Assembly: GCA_016218415.1 (NCBI GenBank)
Contig: JACRED010000032.1
Span: 57,502-121,501 of the forward strand
DNA from: Nitrosomonadales bacterium
GTDB taxonomy: Bacteria; Pseudomonadota; Gammaproteobacteria; Burkholderiales; Gallionellaceae
Direction: 5' to 3'
DNA length: 64,000 nt
Shown: positions 44,428 through 54,290 of the stretch, in pieces
Layout of the letters: the number at the start of each line of letters is the position of its first letter
Position numbering within the stretch: the first letter of the stretch is position 1
The notes under the pieces: generated by a model
The model's database searches: none
What the model saw: only the letters and a program-made list of their open reading frames with translations
What the model was told of the DNA's origin: nothing
Position numbers and translations under genes: made by a program

Positions 44428-45196
44428 CTCCACTCCCCAGATAAGCGGCGATCACGGCGGGATCTTTGCGCACATCCTCCGGCACACCCTCGGCTATTTT
44501 CCTGCCGTAGTCCAGCACCGCGACGCGGTCGCACAGCCCCATGATGAGCTTAACGTCGTGCTCGATCAGCAGCACGGTGATGCCGCGATCGGGTATGGTT
44601 TGCAGCAGCGCTTTCAGGCTTTCGGTTTCGGTGGCATTCATGCCTGCGGCGGGTTCGTCGAGAGCCAGCAGCAGCGGATCGGTAGCCAGTGCGCGGGCAA
44701 TCTCCAACCGCCTTTGCTCTCCATAGGACAGATGCTTGGCGAGGGTCTGCGCGGGCTTTTCGATCCCGACATAACGCAGCAGTTCGCGCGAGCGTTCGGT
44801 GATCGCGTGTTCCTCACTGCGTGTGGCACGGTCGCGCAGCAACGCGCCAAACACGCCCGCGCGGGTGCGCACATGGCGGCCTATCATCACGTTTTCCAGC
44901 GCGGTGAGGTTGGCGAACAGCCGGATGTTCTGGAAGGTGCGCGCGATACCGGCCTTTGCCAGCACATGGGGCTTGCATGCCTGATATTTTTTCCCGTCGA
45001 ATTCAAATCCGCCCGCGCTCGGCTGGTACAGTCCGGTGATGACGTTGAACAACGTGGTCTTGCCCGCGCCGTTCGGACCGATCAGGCCGTATATTTCCCC
45101 GCGCCGGATGTGCAGCGACACGTCGCTCAGCGCACTCAATCCGCCGAATTGCTTGCCGATCGAGGAGAGTCGCAGCAATGGTTTCATGTCTGTCAT
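44420..45196 (-). CDS. livG: Branched-chain amino acid ABC transporter ATPase LivG
   Basis: 258 residues with Walker A GPNGAGKTT, signature LSYGEQRRLEIARAL, Walker B LLALDEPAAGMN and the LivG-specific ARTFQNIRLF and C-terminal YGRKIAEGVPEDVRKDPAVI. It overlaps livM by 4 bases (ATGA). Confidence 0.95.
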   Translation of the reverse strand: MTDMKPLLRLSSIGKQFGGLSALSDVSLHIRRGEIYGLIGPNGAGKTTLFNVITGLYQPSAGGFEFDGKKYQACKPHVLAKAGIARTFQNIRLFANLTALENVMIGRHVRTRAGVFGALLRDRATRSEEHAITERSRELLRYVGIEKPAQTLAKHLSYGEQRRLEIARALATDPLLLALDEPAAGMNATETESLKALLQTIPDRGITVLLIEHDVKLIMGLCDRVAVLDYGRKIAEGVPEDVRKDPAVIAAYLGSGDE

Positions 45197-46293
45197 AGCG
45201 ATTCCGGCGCCTCATCGCTACCCAGCTCGCGGCGGCGCACGCGCGAAGGCAGCAATCCCGCCGGACGGTACAGCATCATCACGATCAACGCGGTGCCGAA
45301 CAGCAGCATGCGCAGGCTCTCCGGATCGACGACCGTCTTGCCGAACAATGCCTGTTGCAGCGGCACAACGCTGTGGCGCAATACTTCGGGCAATATCGCC
45401 AGCAGCACGCCGCCGAGGATCACGCCGGCGATATTGCCCATGCCGCCCAGCACCACCATGCACAACACCATGATGGATTCCATCAGGCTGAAACTTTCCG
45501 GGCTGACGAAACCCTGGAAGCCGGCGAACAGCGCGCCGGACGCGCCGCCGAACATCGCGCCCATCGCGAACGCCAGCAGCTTGAGGTTGCGCGTGTTGAG
45601 GCCCATCGCCGAGGCCGCGATTTCGTCCTCGCGTATCGCCATCCAGGCACGGCCGATGCGCGATCTTTCCAGGCGCCGCGAGACGATTACCACCAGCGCG
45701 GTGAATGCAAGGAACAGATAAAAATACAGATGCACCGACGGGAATGCGATGCCGAAGATATTCTGCGTGGCGCTCAACGACACGTCCGCGACGCGGACCG
45801 GGTCGATGCGGCTGATGCCCTGCGGGCCGTTGGTCAGGTTGATGGGCGCATTAAGGTTGTTCAAGAAGATGCGGATGATCTCGCCGAAGCCGAGCGTGAC
45901 TATGGCGAGGTAATCGCCGCGCAGGCGCAATGTGGGCGCGCCGAGCAGCATGCCGAAACTGCCCGCCGTCAGAGCCGCCAGCGGCAGGACGATCCAGAAC
46001 GACAGATGCACGCCGTCTGGGAACGCCATCGGGAAGGCAAGCGCCAGATGCGGAGATCCGGTCAGTGCGTAGCAATAGGCACCCACCGCAAAGAACGCGA
46101 TGTAACCCAGGTCGAGCAGGCCCGCGTAGCCGACCACGATGTTCAGCCCGAGCGCCAGCATGATGTAGAGCATCGCGAAATCCGCGATGCGCACCCAGCC
46201 GCGCCCGAGCAGCGCGTCGGTGATAAACGGCAACAGCAACAACGTGATCACAAGCGCGGCAAGTTGCACCCCCGATTTTCGGACAAGCTTCAT
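45193..46293 (-). CDS. livM: Branched-chain amino acid ABC transporter permease LivM
   Basis: 366 residues with eight to ten membrane helices. The family signature GDYLAIVTLGFGEIIRI and the EAA-like region GRAWMAIREDEIAASAMGLN are present. Stop and start overlap those of livG and livH, so the four cytoplasmic-membrane genes form one operon. Confidence 0.94.
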   Translation of the reverse strand: MKLVRKSGVQLAALVITLLLLPFITDALLGRGWVRIADFAMLYIMLALGLNIVVGYAGLLDLGYIAFFAVGAYCYALTGSPHLALAFPMAFPDGVHLSFWIVLPLAALTAGSFGMLLGAPTLRLRGDYLAIVTLGFGEIIRIFLNNLNAPINLTNGPQGISRIDPVRVADVSLSATQNIFGIAFPSVHLYFYLFLAFTALVVIVSRRLERSRIGRAWMAIREDEIAASAMGLNTRNLKLLAFAMGAMFGGASGALFAGFQGFVSPESFSLMESIMVLCMVVLGGMGNIAGVILGGVLLAILPEVLRHSVVPLQQALFGKTVVDPESLRMLLFGTALIVMMLYRPAGLLPSRVRRRELGSDEAPESL

Positions 46294-47213
46294 GCGCGTT
46301 CAGCCAGCCTTTCACCGAGCAGTCCGGATGGCCTGAACACCAGTACGGCGATCAGCACGAAGAACGCGAACACGTCCTGATAGTTACTGCCCATGAATCC
46401 GCCGGTCAGGTCGCCGATGTAACCCGCTCCCAGGCTCTCGATCAGCCCGAGCAGCAACCCGCCCAGCATCGCGCCGCGCAGGTTGCCGATGCCGCCCAGC
46501 ACCGCGGCGGTGAAGGCTTTCAGACCGAGCAGAAAGCCCATGTAGTAATGCGCCAGGCCGTAGTTGGCGCTGACCATCAACCCGGCTATCGCGGCCAGTG
46601 CCGAGCCCAGCATGAAGGTGATTGAAATCACACGGTTGATGTCCACGCCCATCAGTTGCGCGGCGTGCTGGTTTTCGGCCACCGCGCGCATCGCGCACCC
46701 CAGGCGCGTGCGGTGCACCACCACCATCAGCCCGGCCATGATCGCCAACGCCAGTATGAATATGACGATCTGGATGTCGTTGATAATCGCGCCGCCGAAG
46801 TTGTGTGTATCGTTGGAGATCAGTTGCGGAAAGGAATGGTACTCGCGACCCCAGATCATCATCGCCAGATTCTGCAGCACGATGGACACGCCGATCGCGG
46901 TGATCAGCGGGGCGAGGCGGGACGCATGGCGCAACGGACGATAGGCGATGCGCTCGATGCCGTAGCCCAGAACCATGCAACCCGCCATCGCCACCATGAC
47001 GCTGAACAGCAATGCCGGCACAGGCGGAACCCCCATACCCAGCAAGGCAGTGAGCGCAGACAATGCCAGCATCGCGCCTACCATCACCACTTCGCCATGC
47101 GCGAAGTTGATCAGACCGAGAATGCCGTACACCATGGTGTAACCGAGCGCGACCAGCGCGTAGACGCTGCCCTGCACGAGGCCGTTTATGATCTGTTGTA
47201 AGAGGATTTCCAT
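46290..47213 (-). CDS. livH: Branched-chain amino acid ABC transporter permease LivH
   Basis: 307 residues from ATG 47213, where the protein starts MEILLQQIINGLVQGSVYAL as in the family; the longer open frame upstream runs through a hairpin and is not used. Seven to eight membrane helices; the loop HRTRLGCAMRAVAENQHAAQLMG is the ATPase contact. It follows the binding-protein gene after a terminator-like hairpin. Confidence 0.93.
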   Translation of the reverse strand: MEILLQQIINGLVQGSVYALVALGYTMVYGILGLINFAHGEVVMVGAMLALSALTALLGMGVPPVPALLFSVMVAMAGCMVLGYGIERIAYRPLRHASRLAPLITAIGVSIVLQNLAMMIWGREYHSFPQLISNDTHNFGGAIINDIQIVIFILALAIMAGLMVVVHRTRLGCAMRAVAENQHAAQLMGVDINRVISITFMLGSALAAIAGLMVSANYGLAHYYMGFLLGLKAFTAAVLGGIGNLRGAMLGGLLLGLIESLGAGYIGDLTGGFMGSNYQDVFAFFVLIAVLVFRPSGLLGERLAERA

Positions 47214-47223
47214 TGTGGGCAAA

Positions 47224-47248
47224 CAAAAACGACACGCAGGGGTGTCGT
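47224..47248 (-). terminator. Attenuating hairpin between binding-protein gene and livH
   Basis: On the minus strand AACGACAC pairs with GTGTCGTT around a 6-base loop and is followed by TTTTTG. It lies directly after the binding-protein stop. Such partial terminators allow the periplasmic protein to be made in excess over the membrane components. Confidence 0.75.
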
Positions 47249-47272
47249 TCAAGTCCAAGCTTCAGATGCGCA

Positions 47273-48466
47273 TCACTGCGCCACCGGTGCGATCGCGCCC
47301 AGCGTTTCCAGCGGTTGCCATTTTGCCTGTTGCACCTGATATACGGTGATGGCGCCGCCCTTCAGATCGCCTTTTTCATCGAACTGTATCCTGGCGGTCA
47401 CACCGTCGTATGAAATGCCGGCGAGCGCCGGCAGGTATTTCGCCGGGTCCACCGAATCAGCCTTCTGCATCGCGGCTATCATCACGTTCACCGCGTCGTA
47501 ACAGTAAGGCGCATACAACTGGATAGGCTGGTACTTGGCGACAAAACGCTTTTCAAATTCCTTGCCGCCCGGCATCTTGTCCAGCGGCACACCGGGCAGT
47601 GATGCATAAGCGCCTTCCGCCGCATCGCCCGCGAGCTTGATGAATTCCGGCGTGTAACCGCCATCTCCGGTCATGAATTTCAGGTTCAGCGCAAGCGCCT
47701 TGACCTGCTTCGCCATCGGCCCGCCCTGTGCATCCATCCCGCCGTAGAACAGCAGATCCGGCTTCTTGCCTTTCACCGCGGTCAGCACTGCGGTGAAGTC
47801 CATCGCCTTGTCGTTGGTGTATTCGTGCGCGACGATCTGCGCGCCATTGGCCTGCGCGGCCTTGATAAATTCATCGGCCAGACCCTGTCCGTAAGCGGTG
47901 CGGTCGTCGATCACCGCGATCTTTTTCGCGGCCAGATTTTTCGCCGCATACTCGCCCAGCACCCGGCCCTGCTGCGCGTCATTTGCCATCACGCGGAACG
48001 CGGTCCTGTAACCCTGCGCGGTGTAGTTCACCGCTGTGGCAGAAGGCGATATCTGTGCGATACCGTTATCGTTGTATATCTTCGAAGCGGGAATGCTGGT
48101 GCCGGAATTCAGGTGGCCGATGATGCCGCTGACTTTGTTGTCCACCAGCTTTTGCGCGACGATGGTGGCAGTCTTGGGGTCGGCCTGATCGTCTTCGCTG
48201 ATCAGTTCGAAGCGCACTTTATGTCCGCCGATAGTAATTCCCTTGGCGTTGGCGTCGTCTATCGCCATGCGCGTGCCGTTCTCGTTGTCCTTGCCCAGAT
48301 GAGCCTGCGGGCCGGTCAATGGTGCCGATGCGCCGATGCGCACGACCAACTCACCGGATGCCCCCTGACCGGTGATAGAAGAATTGGTGGTGGGAGATTT
48401 TTCACACCCTGTCAGGGCGAGTGTAATAACGGCAAGCAATAGCGGATGTATGAAACGAAATGGCAT
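47273..48466 (-). CDS. livJ: Branched-chain amino acid ABC transporter binding lipoprotein (LivJ/LivK type)
   Basis: 397 residues from ATG 48466 (CAGGGG upstream). The signal ends in lipobox ALTGC, so unlike E. coli LivJ it should be a lipoprotein. The fold is periplasmic-binding type I: RIGASAPLTGPQAHLGKDNENG, VAQKLVDNKVSGIIGHLNSG and AVIDDRTAYGQGLADEF. It heads the livJHMGF operon. Specificity may be for leucine-isoleucine-valine or other hydrophobic amino acids. Confidence 0.92.
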   Translation of the reverse strand: MPFRFIHPLLLAVITLALTGCEKSPTTNSSITGQGASGELVVRIGASAPLTGPQAHLGKDNENGTRMAIDDANAKGITIGGHKVRFELISEDDQADPKTATIVAQKLVDNKVSGIIGHLNSGTSIPASKIYNDNGIAQISPSATAVNYTAQGYRTAFRVMANDAQQGRVLGEYAAKNLAAKKIAVIDDRTAYGQGLADEFIKAAQANGAQIVAHEYTNDKAMDFTAVLTAVKGKKPDLLFYGGMDAQGGPMAKQVKALALNLKFMTGDGGYTPEFIKLAGDAAEGAYASLPGVPLDKMPGGKEFEKRFVAKYQPIQLYAPYCYDAVNVMIAAMQKADSVDPAKYLPALAGISYDGVTARIQFDEKGDLKGGAITVYQVQQAKWQPLETLGAIAPVAQ

Positions 48467-48544
48467 GGTTAACCCCTGTAAAAATCCGTGCTGATTATGC
48501 AGAGGCGTCGCTCGGCTTGTCAATTTCAGCTAAACCGCAGTCAA

Positions 48545-48573
48545 CAAAAAAGCCGGCTTGCGCCGGCTTTTTT
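48545..48573. terminator. Bidirectional rho-independent terminator
   Basis: AAAAAAGCCGGC is followed by a short TTGC-type loop and GCCGGCTTTTTT. It is well placed to end the cytochrome c transcript (minus strand), whose stop lies 20 bases away. Confidence 0.9.
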
Positions 48574-48593
48574 GAGGATTGCTCCTGTATTGC

Positions 48594-48911
48594 TTAGAGA
48601 CCCAGAATGAATGTAACCAGTTCTTTGATCTCGGCTTGCTTTGTACCTGCAGCGTCGTTAGCTGGCATAGGCATGGTACCCCAGTTGCCGGAACCGCCTT
48701 TGGACACTTTAACTACCAGTGCGTCCATAGCCTTGGCATCGCCTTTGTACTTCTTGGCAACATCAGCCCAAGCCGGACCAACCACCTTCTTGTCAATTGC
48801 GTGACAAGCTGTGCAGTTCATCTTCTTTGCCAAAGCTGGCATTTCTGCTGCCATTGCGCTACCAGCAACCATCAAACCTGCTACAGCCACACCTGCGATA
48901 ATAGATTTCAT
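48594..48911 (-). CDS. Class I c-type cytochrome (c551/c552 type)
   Basis: 105 residues from ATG 48911 (GGAGATTAAAG upstream). A signal peptide (to AMAAE) precedes a mature protein of about 82 residues with haem motif CTACH and distal methionine in WGTMPMPAND. This is the periplasmic monohaem electron carrier seen with nitrite, thiosulfate or iron respiration. It has its own terminator. Codon use is unlike its GC-rich neighbours, with many A/T-ending codons, compatible with high expression. Confidence 0.94.
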   Translation of the reverse strand: MKSIIAGVAVAGLMVAGSAMAAEMPALAKKMNCTACHAIDKKVVGPAWADVAKKYKGDAKAMDALVVKVSKGGSGNWGTMPMPANDAAGTKQAEIKELVTFILGL

Positions 48912-49150
48912 TACTTTAATCTCCAAATTTATGAATAAAACAGCCTAAAAACTTGCGAAGGTCTTGCCTTCACTGCCAATTCTAAACAACTCCACCTATT
49001 TTGCCAACCAACTTTTCCGGTCAACCTCTCAAACTGGCTTATCCGTCGGCATGGCAATAACGCCTCTATCCGGAATAAGGTTGACATGTTTTTCAAGTCC
49101 ATATCATGTTTCTGCCGGCAAGGTGGCAGTGCGACTGCCCGATAAAGCCG

Positions 49151-50062
49151 CTAAATAACCTCGGCACGGTATTCGACGATCAGCGTATGCCTGGCTCCCG
49201 CCGCGACCTTCACCACATTCTCAATCGCATTCACCGACTCCACGCATACCATTTCACGCCAGCCGTCCGGTTGCCCCATATCGCCCATTTTATCGGCCTT
49301 CTCGACCCATGGTGTCCAAACCACGGTAGACAGGCTGCCTGATTTGGCGACATGGATACGCCGCTTTAGCTGGTCGTCCTCGATTACGCACTCGGCGGCG
49401 GTATTGATGTATACGCGGTCGGTCTCGCCCGAGAAGGAGATCGCCCCCGCCTGCGTCTTCAGTGCGGAACCGCCCACCTTGTCCCAGTAGTCGCAGCCCG
49501 CCAGCCCCCGCACACGCACCGCACCGATGTCGCCGATCCGGAAATAGGTATGCAGCGCCTCGCCGATCACAAAGTCCGTGACGCCGGTGTTCTCGGTGGC
49601 CAACTCCATGCGCAGTGTCTCGCCTACAACCACGGTGAGATTCAGCGTACAGTCGTGCGGCCACTGCGCGCGGGTCTTTTCGCTCGCAACCAGTCGCAGG
49701 GTGAGGCGCGTCGCACCACCCGGCTCGTTGCCCGACTCGACCACCTGCCACGGAACGGTACGCGCAAAACCATGTCCCGGGAAGCCGGACTCGGATGCAT
49801 GCGCGCCGAACCACGGCCAGCACACCGGCGCGCCGCCGCGTATCGACTTGCCTGCCGCCAGTTTGGCATCACGCGACAGCCATATTACCGGCACGGACTG
49901 GTTCCCCGGTTTCCAGGTCATCAGATGCGCGCCTTGAAGGCACAGCGAGGCGGTCGCCTGCGCGTTGCTGATCTCGGCGACGATCAGGCCGCTGGCATCC
50001 TCGCGGAAGCTCAGTTGTCCCGCGATGCCGAATTGTGTGTTCAATTGCTGTGCTGTGTTCAT
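49151..50062 (-). CDS. yeaD: D-hexose-6-phosphate mutarotase
   Basis: 303 residues of the aldose 1-epimerase family, YeaD branch. Segments such as LCLQGAHLMTWKPGNQSVPVIW, IRGGAPVCWPWFGAH and DFVIGEALHTYFRIGD contain the conserved histidine and arginine around the active site. It interconverts alpha and beta anomers of glucose-6-phosphate and related sugars. GAGGAT precedes the ATG. Confidence 0.92.
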   Translation of the reverse strand: MNTAQQLNTQFGIAGQLSFREDASGLIVAEISNAQATASLCLQGAHLMTWKPGNQSVPVIWLSRDAKLAAGKSIRGGAPVCWPWFGAHASESGFPGHGFARTVPWQVVESGNEPGGATRLTLRLVASEKTRAQWPHDCTLNLTVVVGETLRMELATENTGVTDFVIGEALHTYFRIGDIGAVRVRGLAGCDYWDKVGGSALKTQAGAISFSGETDRVYINTAAECVIEDDQLKRRIHVAKSGSLSTVVWTPWVEKADKMGDMGQPDGWREMVCVESVNAIENVVKVAAGARHTLIVEYRAEVI

Positions 50063-50090
50063 GCTTTTATCCTCAAATTAAGTCAATTGG

Positions 50091-50160
50091 CCCACGAAAA
50101 CCACGAAAGGCACGAAAAATATTGGCCTATTTCGTGTTTTTCATGAATTTCGTGGACATC
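50091..50160. repeat. Intergenic inverted-repeat element (CACGAAA type)
   Basis: Arms of about 26 bases are built from CCACGAAA/CACGAAAA units and pair with TTTCGTG units across a spacer of about 15 bases. It lies between ilvD and the mutarotase gene on the minus strand and could form a hairpin in the ilvD transcript. Boundaries are approximate. Confidence 0.65.
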
Positions 50161-50173
50161 CATTTTCCAGAAA

Positions 50174-52021
50174 CTATTCTATCTGCGTCACGTCGCGCAC
50201 CGCGCCTTTGTCGGCACTGGTCACCATCGCCGCGTAAGCGCGCAACGCTGATGATACTTTGCGCTGGCGCTCTACAGCGGGCTTCCATGCCTGCCTGCCT
50301 TTCGCTTCCATCGCCGCACGGCGCTGCGCCAGCTCCGCATCGGAGATCGCAAGGCTGATGTTGCGGTTCGGAATGTCAATCTCGATGCGGTCACCCTCCC
50401 GCACCAGCGCTATCGCGCCGCCGCTCGCCGCTTCGGGCGAGACGTGTCCGATACTCAAACCGGAAGTTCCGCCGGAAAAGCGCCCGTCGGTCAGTAACGC
50501 GCATACCTTGCCCAGGCCTTTCGACTTCAGATATGAGGTGGGATACAGCATCTCCTGCATGCCCGGCCCCCCCCTGGGTCCTTCGTAACGGATCACCACC
50601 ACGTCGCCCGCGACGATCTGGTCGGCCAGAACACCCGCCACTGCCGCGTCCTGGCTCTCGAACACGCGCGCGCGCCCGCTGAATTTAAGGATGCTGTCAT
50701 CCACGCCCGCCGTTTTCACGATGCAACCGTCGAGCGCGATGTTGCCGTGTAACACCGCCAGACCGCCGTCCCGCGAATAGGCATGGGCTTTGTCGCGGAT
50801 ACACCCCTGGGTGCGATCCGTATCCAGTTCGGGATAATGCACAGCTTGCGAGAACGCGATCGTGGTGCTGATACCTCCGGGTGCAGCGCGAAAGAATTCC
50901 CGGACATCTTTATCGTTGCTCTGCTTGATGTCCCATTTTTTTAGCCCGTCGCGCAGGGTCTTGCTGTGCACCGTGGGAACTTCGCCGTGCAGCAGCCCGG
51001 CTCTATCCAGTTCGCCCAGGATCGCCGCGATGCCGCCCGCGCGATGCACGTCCTCCAGATGGTATTCCGACGACGGCGCAACCTTGCACAGCGTAGGCAC
51101 ATGGCGCGACAGCCTGTCCATATCCTTCATCGTGAAATCCACGCCCGCTTCGCTTGCGATGGCGAGCAGGTGCAACACCGTATTGGTCGAACCGCCCATC
51201 GCGATGTCCAGCGTCATCGCGTTCTCGAACGTATCGAAAGTGGCGATGCTGCGCGGCAACACCGAGGTATCATCCTGCCCGTAATAGCGTTCGCACAACT
51301 CGACGATCAGGCGTCCGGCCCCGAGGAACAACTGTTTGCGCTCGGCATGGGTCGCCACCAGTGTACCGTTGCCGGGCAGCGACAATCCCAGCGCCTCGGT
51401 CAGACAGTTCATCGAGTTCGCCGTGAACATGCCGGAGCAGGAACCGCAGGTCGGACAGGCGGAACGCTCGATGGCATCCACCTCTTCGTCGCTCACGCGG
51501 CTGTCGGCAGCGGCCACCATCGCATCCACCAGATCCAGTCCTTTGACCTTGCCCTGCCAGCTGACCTTGCCCGCTTCCATCGGCCCGCCGGACACGAACA
51601 CCACCGGGATGTTCAGCCGCATCGCGGCCATCAGCATGCCGGGCGTGATCTTGTCGCAGTTCGAGATGCACACCAGCGCGTCGGCGCAATGCGCGTTGAC
51701 CATATATTCCACCGAGTCGGCGATCAGGTCGCGCGAAGGCAGCGAATACAGCATGCCGTCGTGGCCCATCGCGATGCCGTCATCCACCGCGATGGTGTCG
51801 AATTCCTTGGCGATACCACCCGCTTTCTCGATCTCGCGCGCCACCAGCTGCCCCAGATCCTTGAGGTGGACGTGGCCGGGCACGAACTGGGTGAAGGAGT
51901 TGGCGATGGCGATGATGGGTTTGCCGAAGTCGCCGTCGGTCATGCCGGTGGCGCGCCACAGGGCGCGTGCGCCGGCCATGTTGCGGCCGTGGGTGGAGGT
52001 GCGTGAACGATATTGCGGCAT
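50174..52021 (-). CDS. ilvD: Dihydroxy-acid dehydratase
   Basis: 615 residues, standard length. The iron-sulfur cysteines lie in [12 protein letters not shown] and [19 protein letters not shown]. It dehydrates 2,3-dihydroxy acids in valine, isoleucine and pantothenate synthesis. The sequence runs to [14 protein letters not shown] without interruption. It stands alone, divergent from lgt. Confidence 0.96.
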   Translation of the reverse strand: MPQYRSRTSTHGRNMAGARALWRATGMTDGDFGKPIIAIANSFTQFVPGHVHLKDLGQLVAREIEKAGGIAKEFDTIAVDDGIAMGHDGMLYSLPSRDLIADSVEYMVNAHCADALVCISNCDKITPGMLMAAMRLNIPVVFVSGGPMEAGKVSWQGKVKGLDLVDAMVAAADSRVSDEEVDAIERSACPTCGSCSGMFTANSMNCLTEALGLSLPGNGTLVATHAERKQLFLGAGRLIVELCERYYGQDDTSVLPRSIATFDTFENAMTLDIAMGGSTNTVLHLLAIASEAGVDFTMKDMDRLSRHVPTLCKVAPSSEYHLEDVHRAGGIAAILGELDRAGLLHGEVPTVHSKTLRDGLKKWDIKQSNDKDVREFFRAAPGGISTTIAFSQAVHYPELDTDRTQGCIRDKAHAYSRDGGLAVLHGNIALDGCIVKTAGVDDSILKFSGRARVFESQDAAVAGVLADQIVAGDVVVIRYEGPRGGPGMQEMLYPTSYLKSKGLGKVCALLTDGRFSGGTSGLSIGHVSPEAASGGAIALVREGDRIEIDIPNRNISLAISDAELAQRRAAMEAKGRQAWKPAVERQRKVSSALRAYAAMVTSADKGAVRDVTQIE

Positions 52022-52082
52022 GATGTCTTTCTAAAAGGTTGAAGCACGTATAATCCGGCCTGCGATTTTACCCGAATCCATC

Positions 52083-52868
52083 ATGCTCGTTCACCCGCAA
52101 TTCGATCCAGTCGCCATCCATCTCGGCCCGCTCGCGATACACTGGTATGGCCTGATGTATCTGGCCGGCTTCCTGACCTTTCTGTGGCTGGGGCGCAAGC
52201 GCATCGCCACACTGAACCATCCCCTGATCGACGCGAAATTTCTCGACGACCTGCTGTTTTACGGCGTGCTTGGCGTCATCCTGGGCGGACGGCTCGGCGA
52301 GGTGCTGTTTTACAACCCCGGTTATTATTTTTCCCATCCGCTCAAGATTCTTGCCGTCTGGGAAGGCGGCATGTCATTCCACGGCGGGTTTCTCGGTGTA
52401 CTGATAGCCATGGCCTGGTTTGCGCGCCGGCAACGATTGCCCTGGCTGCAGTTGATGGACTTCATCGCGCCGCTGGTGCCACCCGGGTTGGCGTTCGGCC
52501 GTCTCGGCAACTTCATCAACAGCGAGTTGTGGGGCCGCCCCACCGATGTGCCGTGGGGCATGGTGTTCCCCAATGCGGACAACCTGCCGCGACATCCTTC
52601 GCAGCTATACGAATTCGCGCTGGAAGGGGTGGCATTGTTTATCCTGCTGTGGCTGTATTCACGCAAACCCCGTCCGGTGGGTGCGGTCTCAGGCCTGTTC
52701 CTGGTCGGCTATGGCAGCTTCCGCTTCCTCGCGGAATTTACGCGCAATCCGGACGACGGCATCTTCGGCCTGATGACTTTCGGTGTCAGCATGGGTCAGT
52801 GGCTCAGCCTGCCGATGGTGATTGCCGGCGCGCTGATGATGTCAACCAGCCTGCGCCGGCCAACTTGA
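52083..52868 (+). CDS. lgt: Prolipoprotein diacylglyceryl transferase
   Basis: 261 residues with about seven membrane helices. The Lgt signature [20 protein letters not shown] and the active-site region around GGMSFHGG are present. It transfers diacylglycerol from phosphatidylglycerol to lipobox cysteines, including those of the lipoproteins in this window. The divergent ilvD start is 61 bases away. Confidence 0.96.
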   Translation: MLVHPQFDPVAIHLGPLAIHWYGLMYLAGFLTFLWLGRKRIATLNHPLIDAKFLDDLLFYGVLGVILGGRLGEVLFYNPGYYFSHPLKILAVWEGGMSFHGGFLGVLIAMAWFARRQRLPWLQLMDFIAPLVPPGLAFGRLGNFINSELWGRPTDVPWGMVFPNADNLPRHPSQLYEFALEGVALFILLWLYSRKPRPVGAVSGLFLVGYGSFRFLAEFTRNPDDGIFGLMTFGVSMGQWLSLPMVIAGALMMSTSLRRPT

Positions 52869-52924
52869 CACCCGCACAGCGCTCGCACACTATTCCTGCC
52901 ATCGCATATCGCTGAAATACCACT

Positions 52925-54211
52925 TTGGACGACATTTCCCTGGGCGCACTACTTGGCGTGCTGTTGCTGCTGATCATTCTTGGCGCATGGTTTTCCGCCG
53001 CCGAGACCTCCATGATGGCGATCAACCGCTATCGCCTGAACAGCCTGATCCGCAAGGGCAGCAAGAGCGCGAAGCTGACCTCGCGGCTGCTCGCCAAGAT
53101 AGACAAGCTGCTCGGCTCCATCCTGTTTGGCAACACCCTGCTGAACGTGGCTGCCGCAGCCGTGACCAACGTGGTCGTCATGCGGCTGTTCGGCGCCGAC
53201 GAACTGACCCTGCTGATGGGAACGCTGGGCATCACCTTCGTACTGCTGGTGTTCAGCGAGATCATGCCGAAAATACTCGCGGCCAGCCATCCGGAACGCA
53301 TCGCCCTGCCCTCCAGCTATCTGCTCGCGCCGCTGATTACCCTGTTCCATCCGGTAGTCTCCGTTGCGACCGCCATAGTCAAAGGGCTGCTGGCAGTGCT
53401 CAAAATCAAGGTGCAGACCGACCAGAGCAAGCAGAAAATGACGATAGAGGAATTGCGCGGGCTGGTGCTGGATGCCGAGCATTTCCTGCCGCGCAAACAC
53501 CAGAAAATGCTGCTGAACCTGGTCGATCTGGAACGCATCACCGTGAACGACGTGATGATTCCGCGCAGCCAGATCGAGGCGCTGGATATCAACGCCGGGG
53601 CAAGCGAACTGCGCCAGCAGATCATCACCTGCCACCACACGCTGCTGCCTGTCTATGCCGACACCCCCAGCAACATCATCGGCATCCTGCACATCAAGCG
53701 TGTGCCCGCGCTTTTGCAGGAAGCCACGCTGGACATCGCGCAACTGCGCGGGATACTCCACGAACCCTACTTCATCCCGTCCGATACGCCGCTGCTCAAG
53801 CAACTGCAGCAATTCCAGGAACGCCACACGCGTCTCGGGCTGGTGGTGGACGAATACGGCGAACTGCTCGGCCTGGTGACGCTGGAAAACATCCTCGAAG
53901 AGATTGTCGGCGAATTCACCACGCAATCGCCCTCCCAGACCGGCAAATTCCTGCGCAACGAGGATGGCAGCTTTCTGCTGGAAGGCAGCAGCAGCCTGCG
54001 CGAACTGAACCGCAAGATGGGTTTCCATCTGCCGCTGGATGGCGCAAAGACGCTCAACGGGCTGATACTCGAACACCTGGAGGACATACCGGAAACCGGT
54101 ACCAGCCTCAAAATCGCCGGTTATCCGATCGAAATTATCCAGACCCAGGACCGCATCGTGAAGGTGGCGCGCATTTTCCCGGCTCAACCGAAAAAACAGG
54201 GCGATTCGTGA
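52925..54211 (+). CDS. CNNM/CorC-HlyC family membrane protein (DUF21-CBS-CorC)
   Basis: 428 residues with TTG as the apparent start codon; no nearby ATG fits. A DUF21 domain with three to four helices (about 1-150, FSAAETSMMAINRYRLNSLI) is followed by a CBS pair (about 190-330) and a CorC_HlyC domain (about 340-425). The family is linked to magnesium/cobalt efflux. Membership is clear, but the transported ion is not. Confidence 0.9.
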   Translation: MDDISLGALLGVLLLLIILGAWFSAAETSMMAINRYRLNSLIRKGSKSAKLTSRLLAKIDKLLGSILFGNTLLNVAAAAVTNVVVMRLFGADELTLLMGTLGITFVLLVFSEIMPKILAASHPERIALPSSYLLAPLITLFHPVVSVATAIVKGLLAVLKIKVQTDQSKQKMTIEELRGLVLDAEHFLPRKHQKMLLNLVDLERITVNDVMIPRSQIEALDINAGASELRQQIITCHHTLLPVYADTPSNIIGILHIKRVPALLQEATLDIAQLRGILHEPYFIPSDTPLLKQLQQFQERHTRLGLVVDEYGELLGLVTLENILEEIVGEFTTQSPSQTGKFLRNEDGSFLLEGSSSLRELNRKMGFHLPLDGAKTLNGLILEHLEDIPETGTSLKIAGYPIEIIQTQDRIVKVARIFPAQPKKQGDS

Positions 54212-54218
54212 ATCGCCC
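54199..54218 (+). terminator. Hairpin over the CorC-type gene stop codon
   Basis: GGGCGATTC pairs perfectly with GAATCGCCC around a 2-base loop. There is no T-run. It may attenuate transcription towards pilC. Confidence 0.35.
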
Positions 54219-54290
54219 CTCCCGCTTTACAATGGGCGCAAAGCTCGGCATCATGCCTGTCAGGAATTACAGAACACCAAGGGAGACGCC

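Noticed and set aside
52949..54187. A 412-codon minus-strand frame opposite the CorC-type gene
   Set aside because: The plus strand shows DUF21, CBS and CorC_HlyC domains; the antisense product has only H/Q/R-rich sequence.
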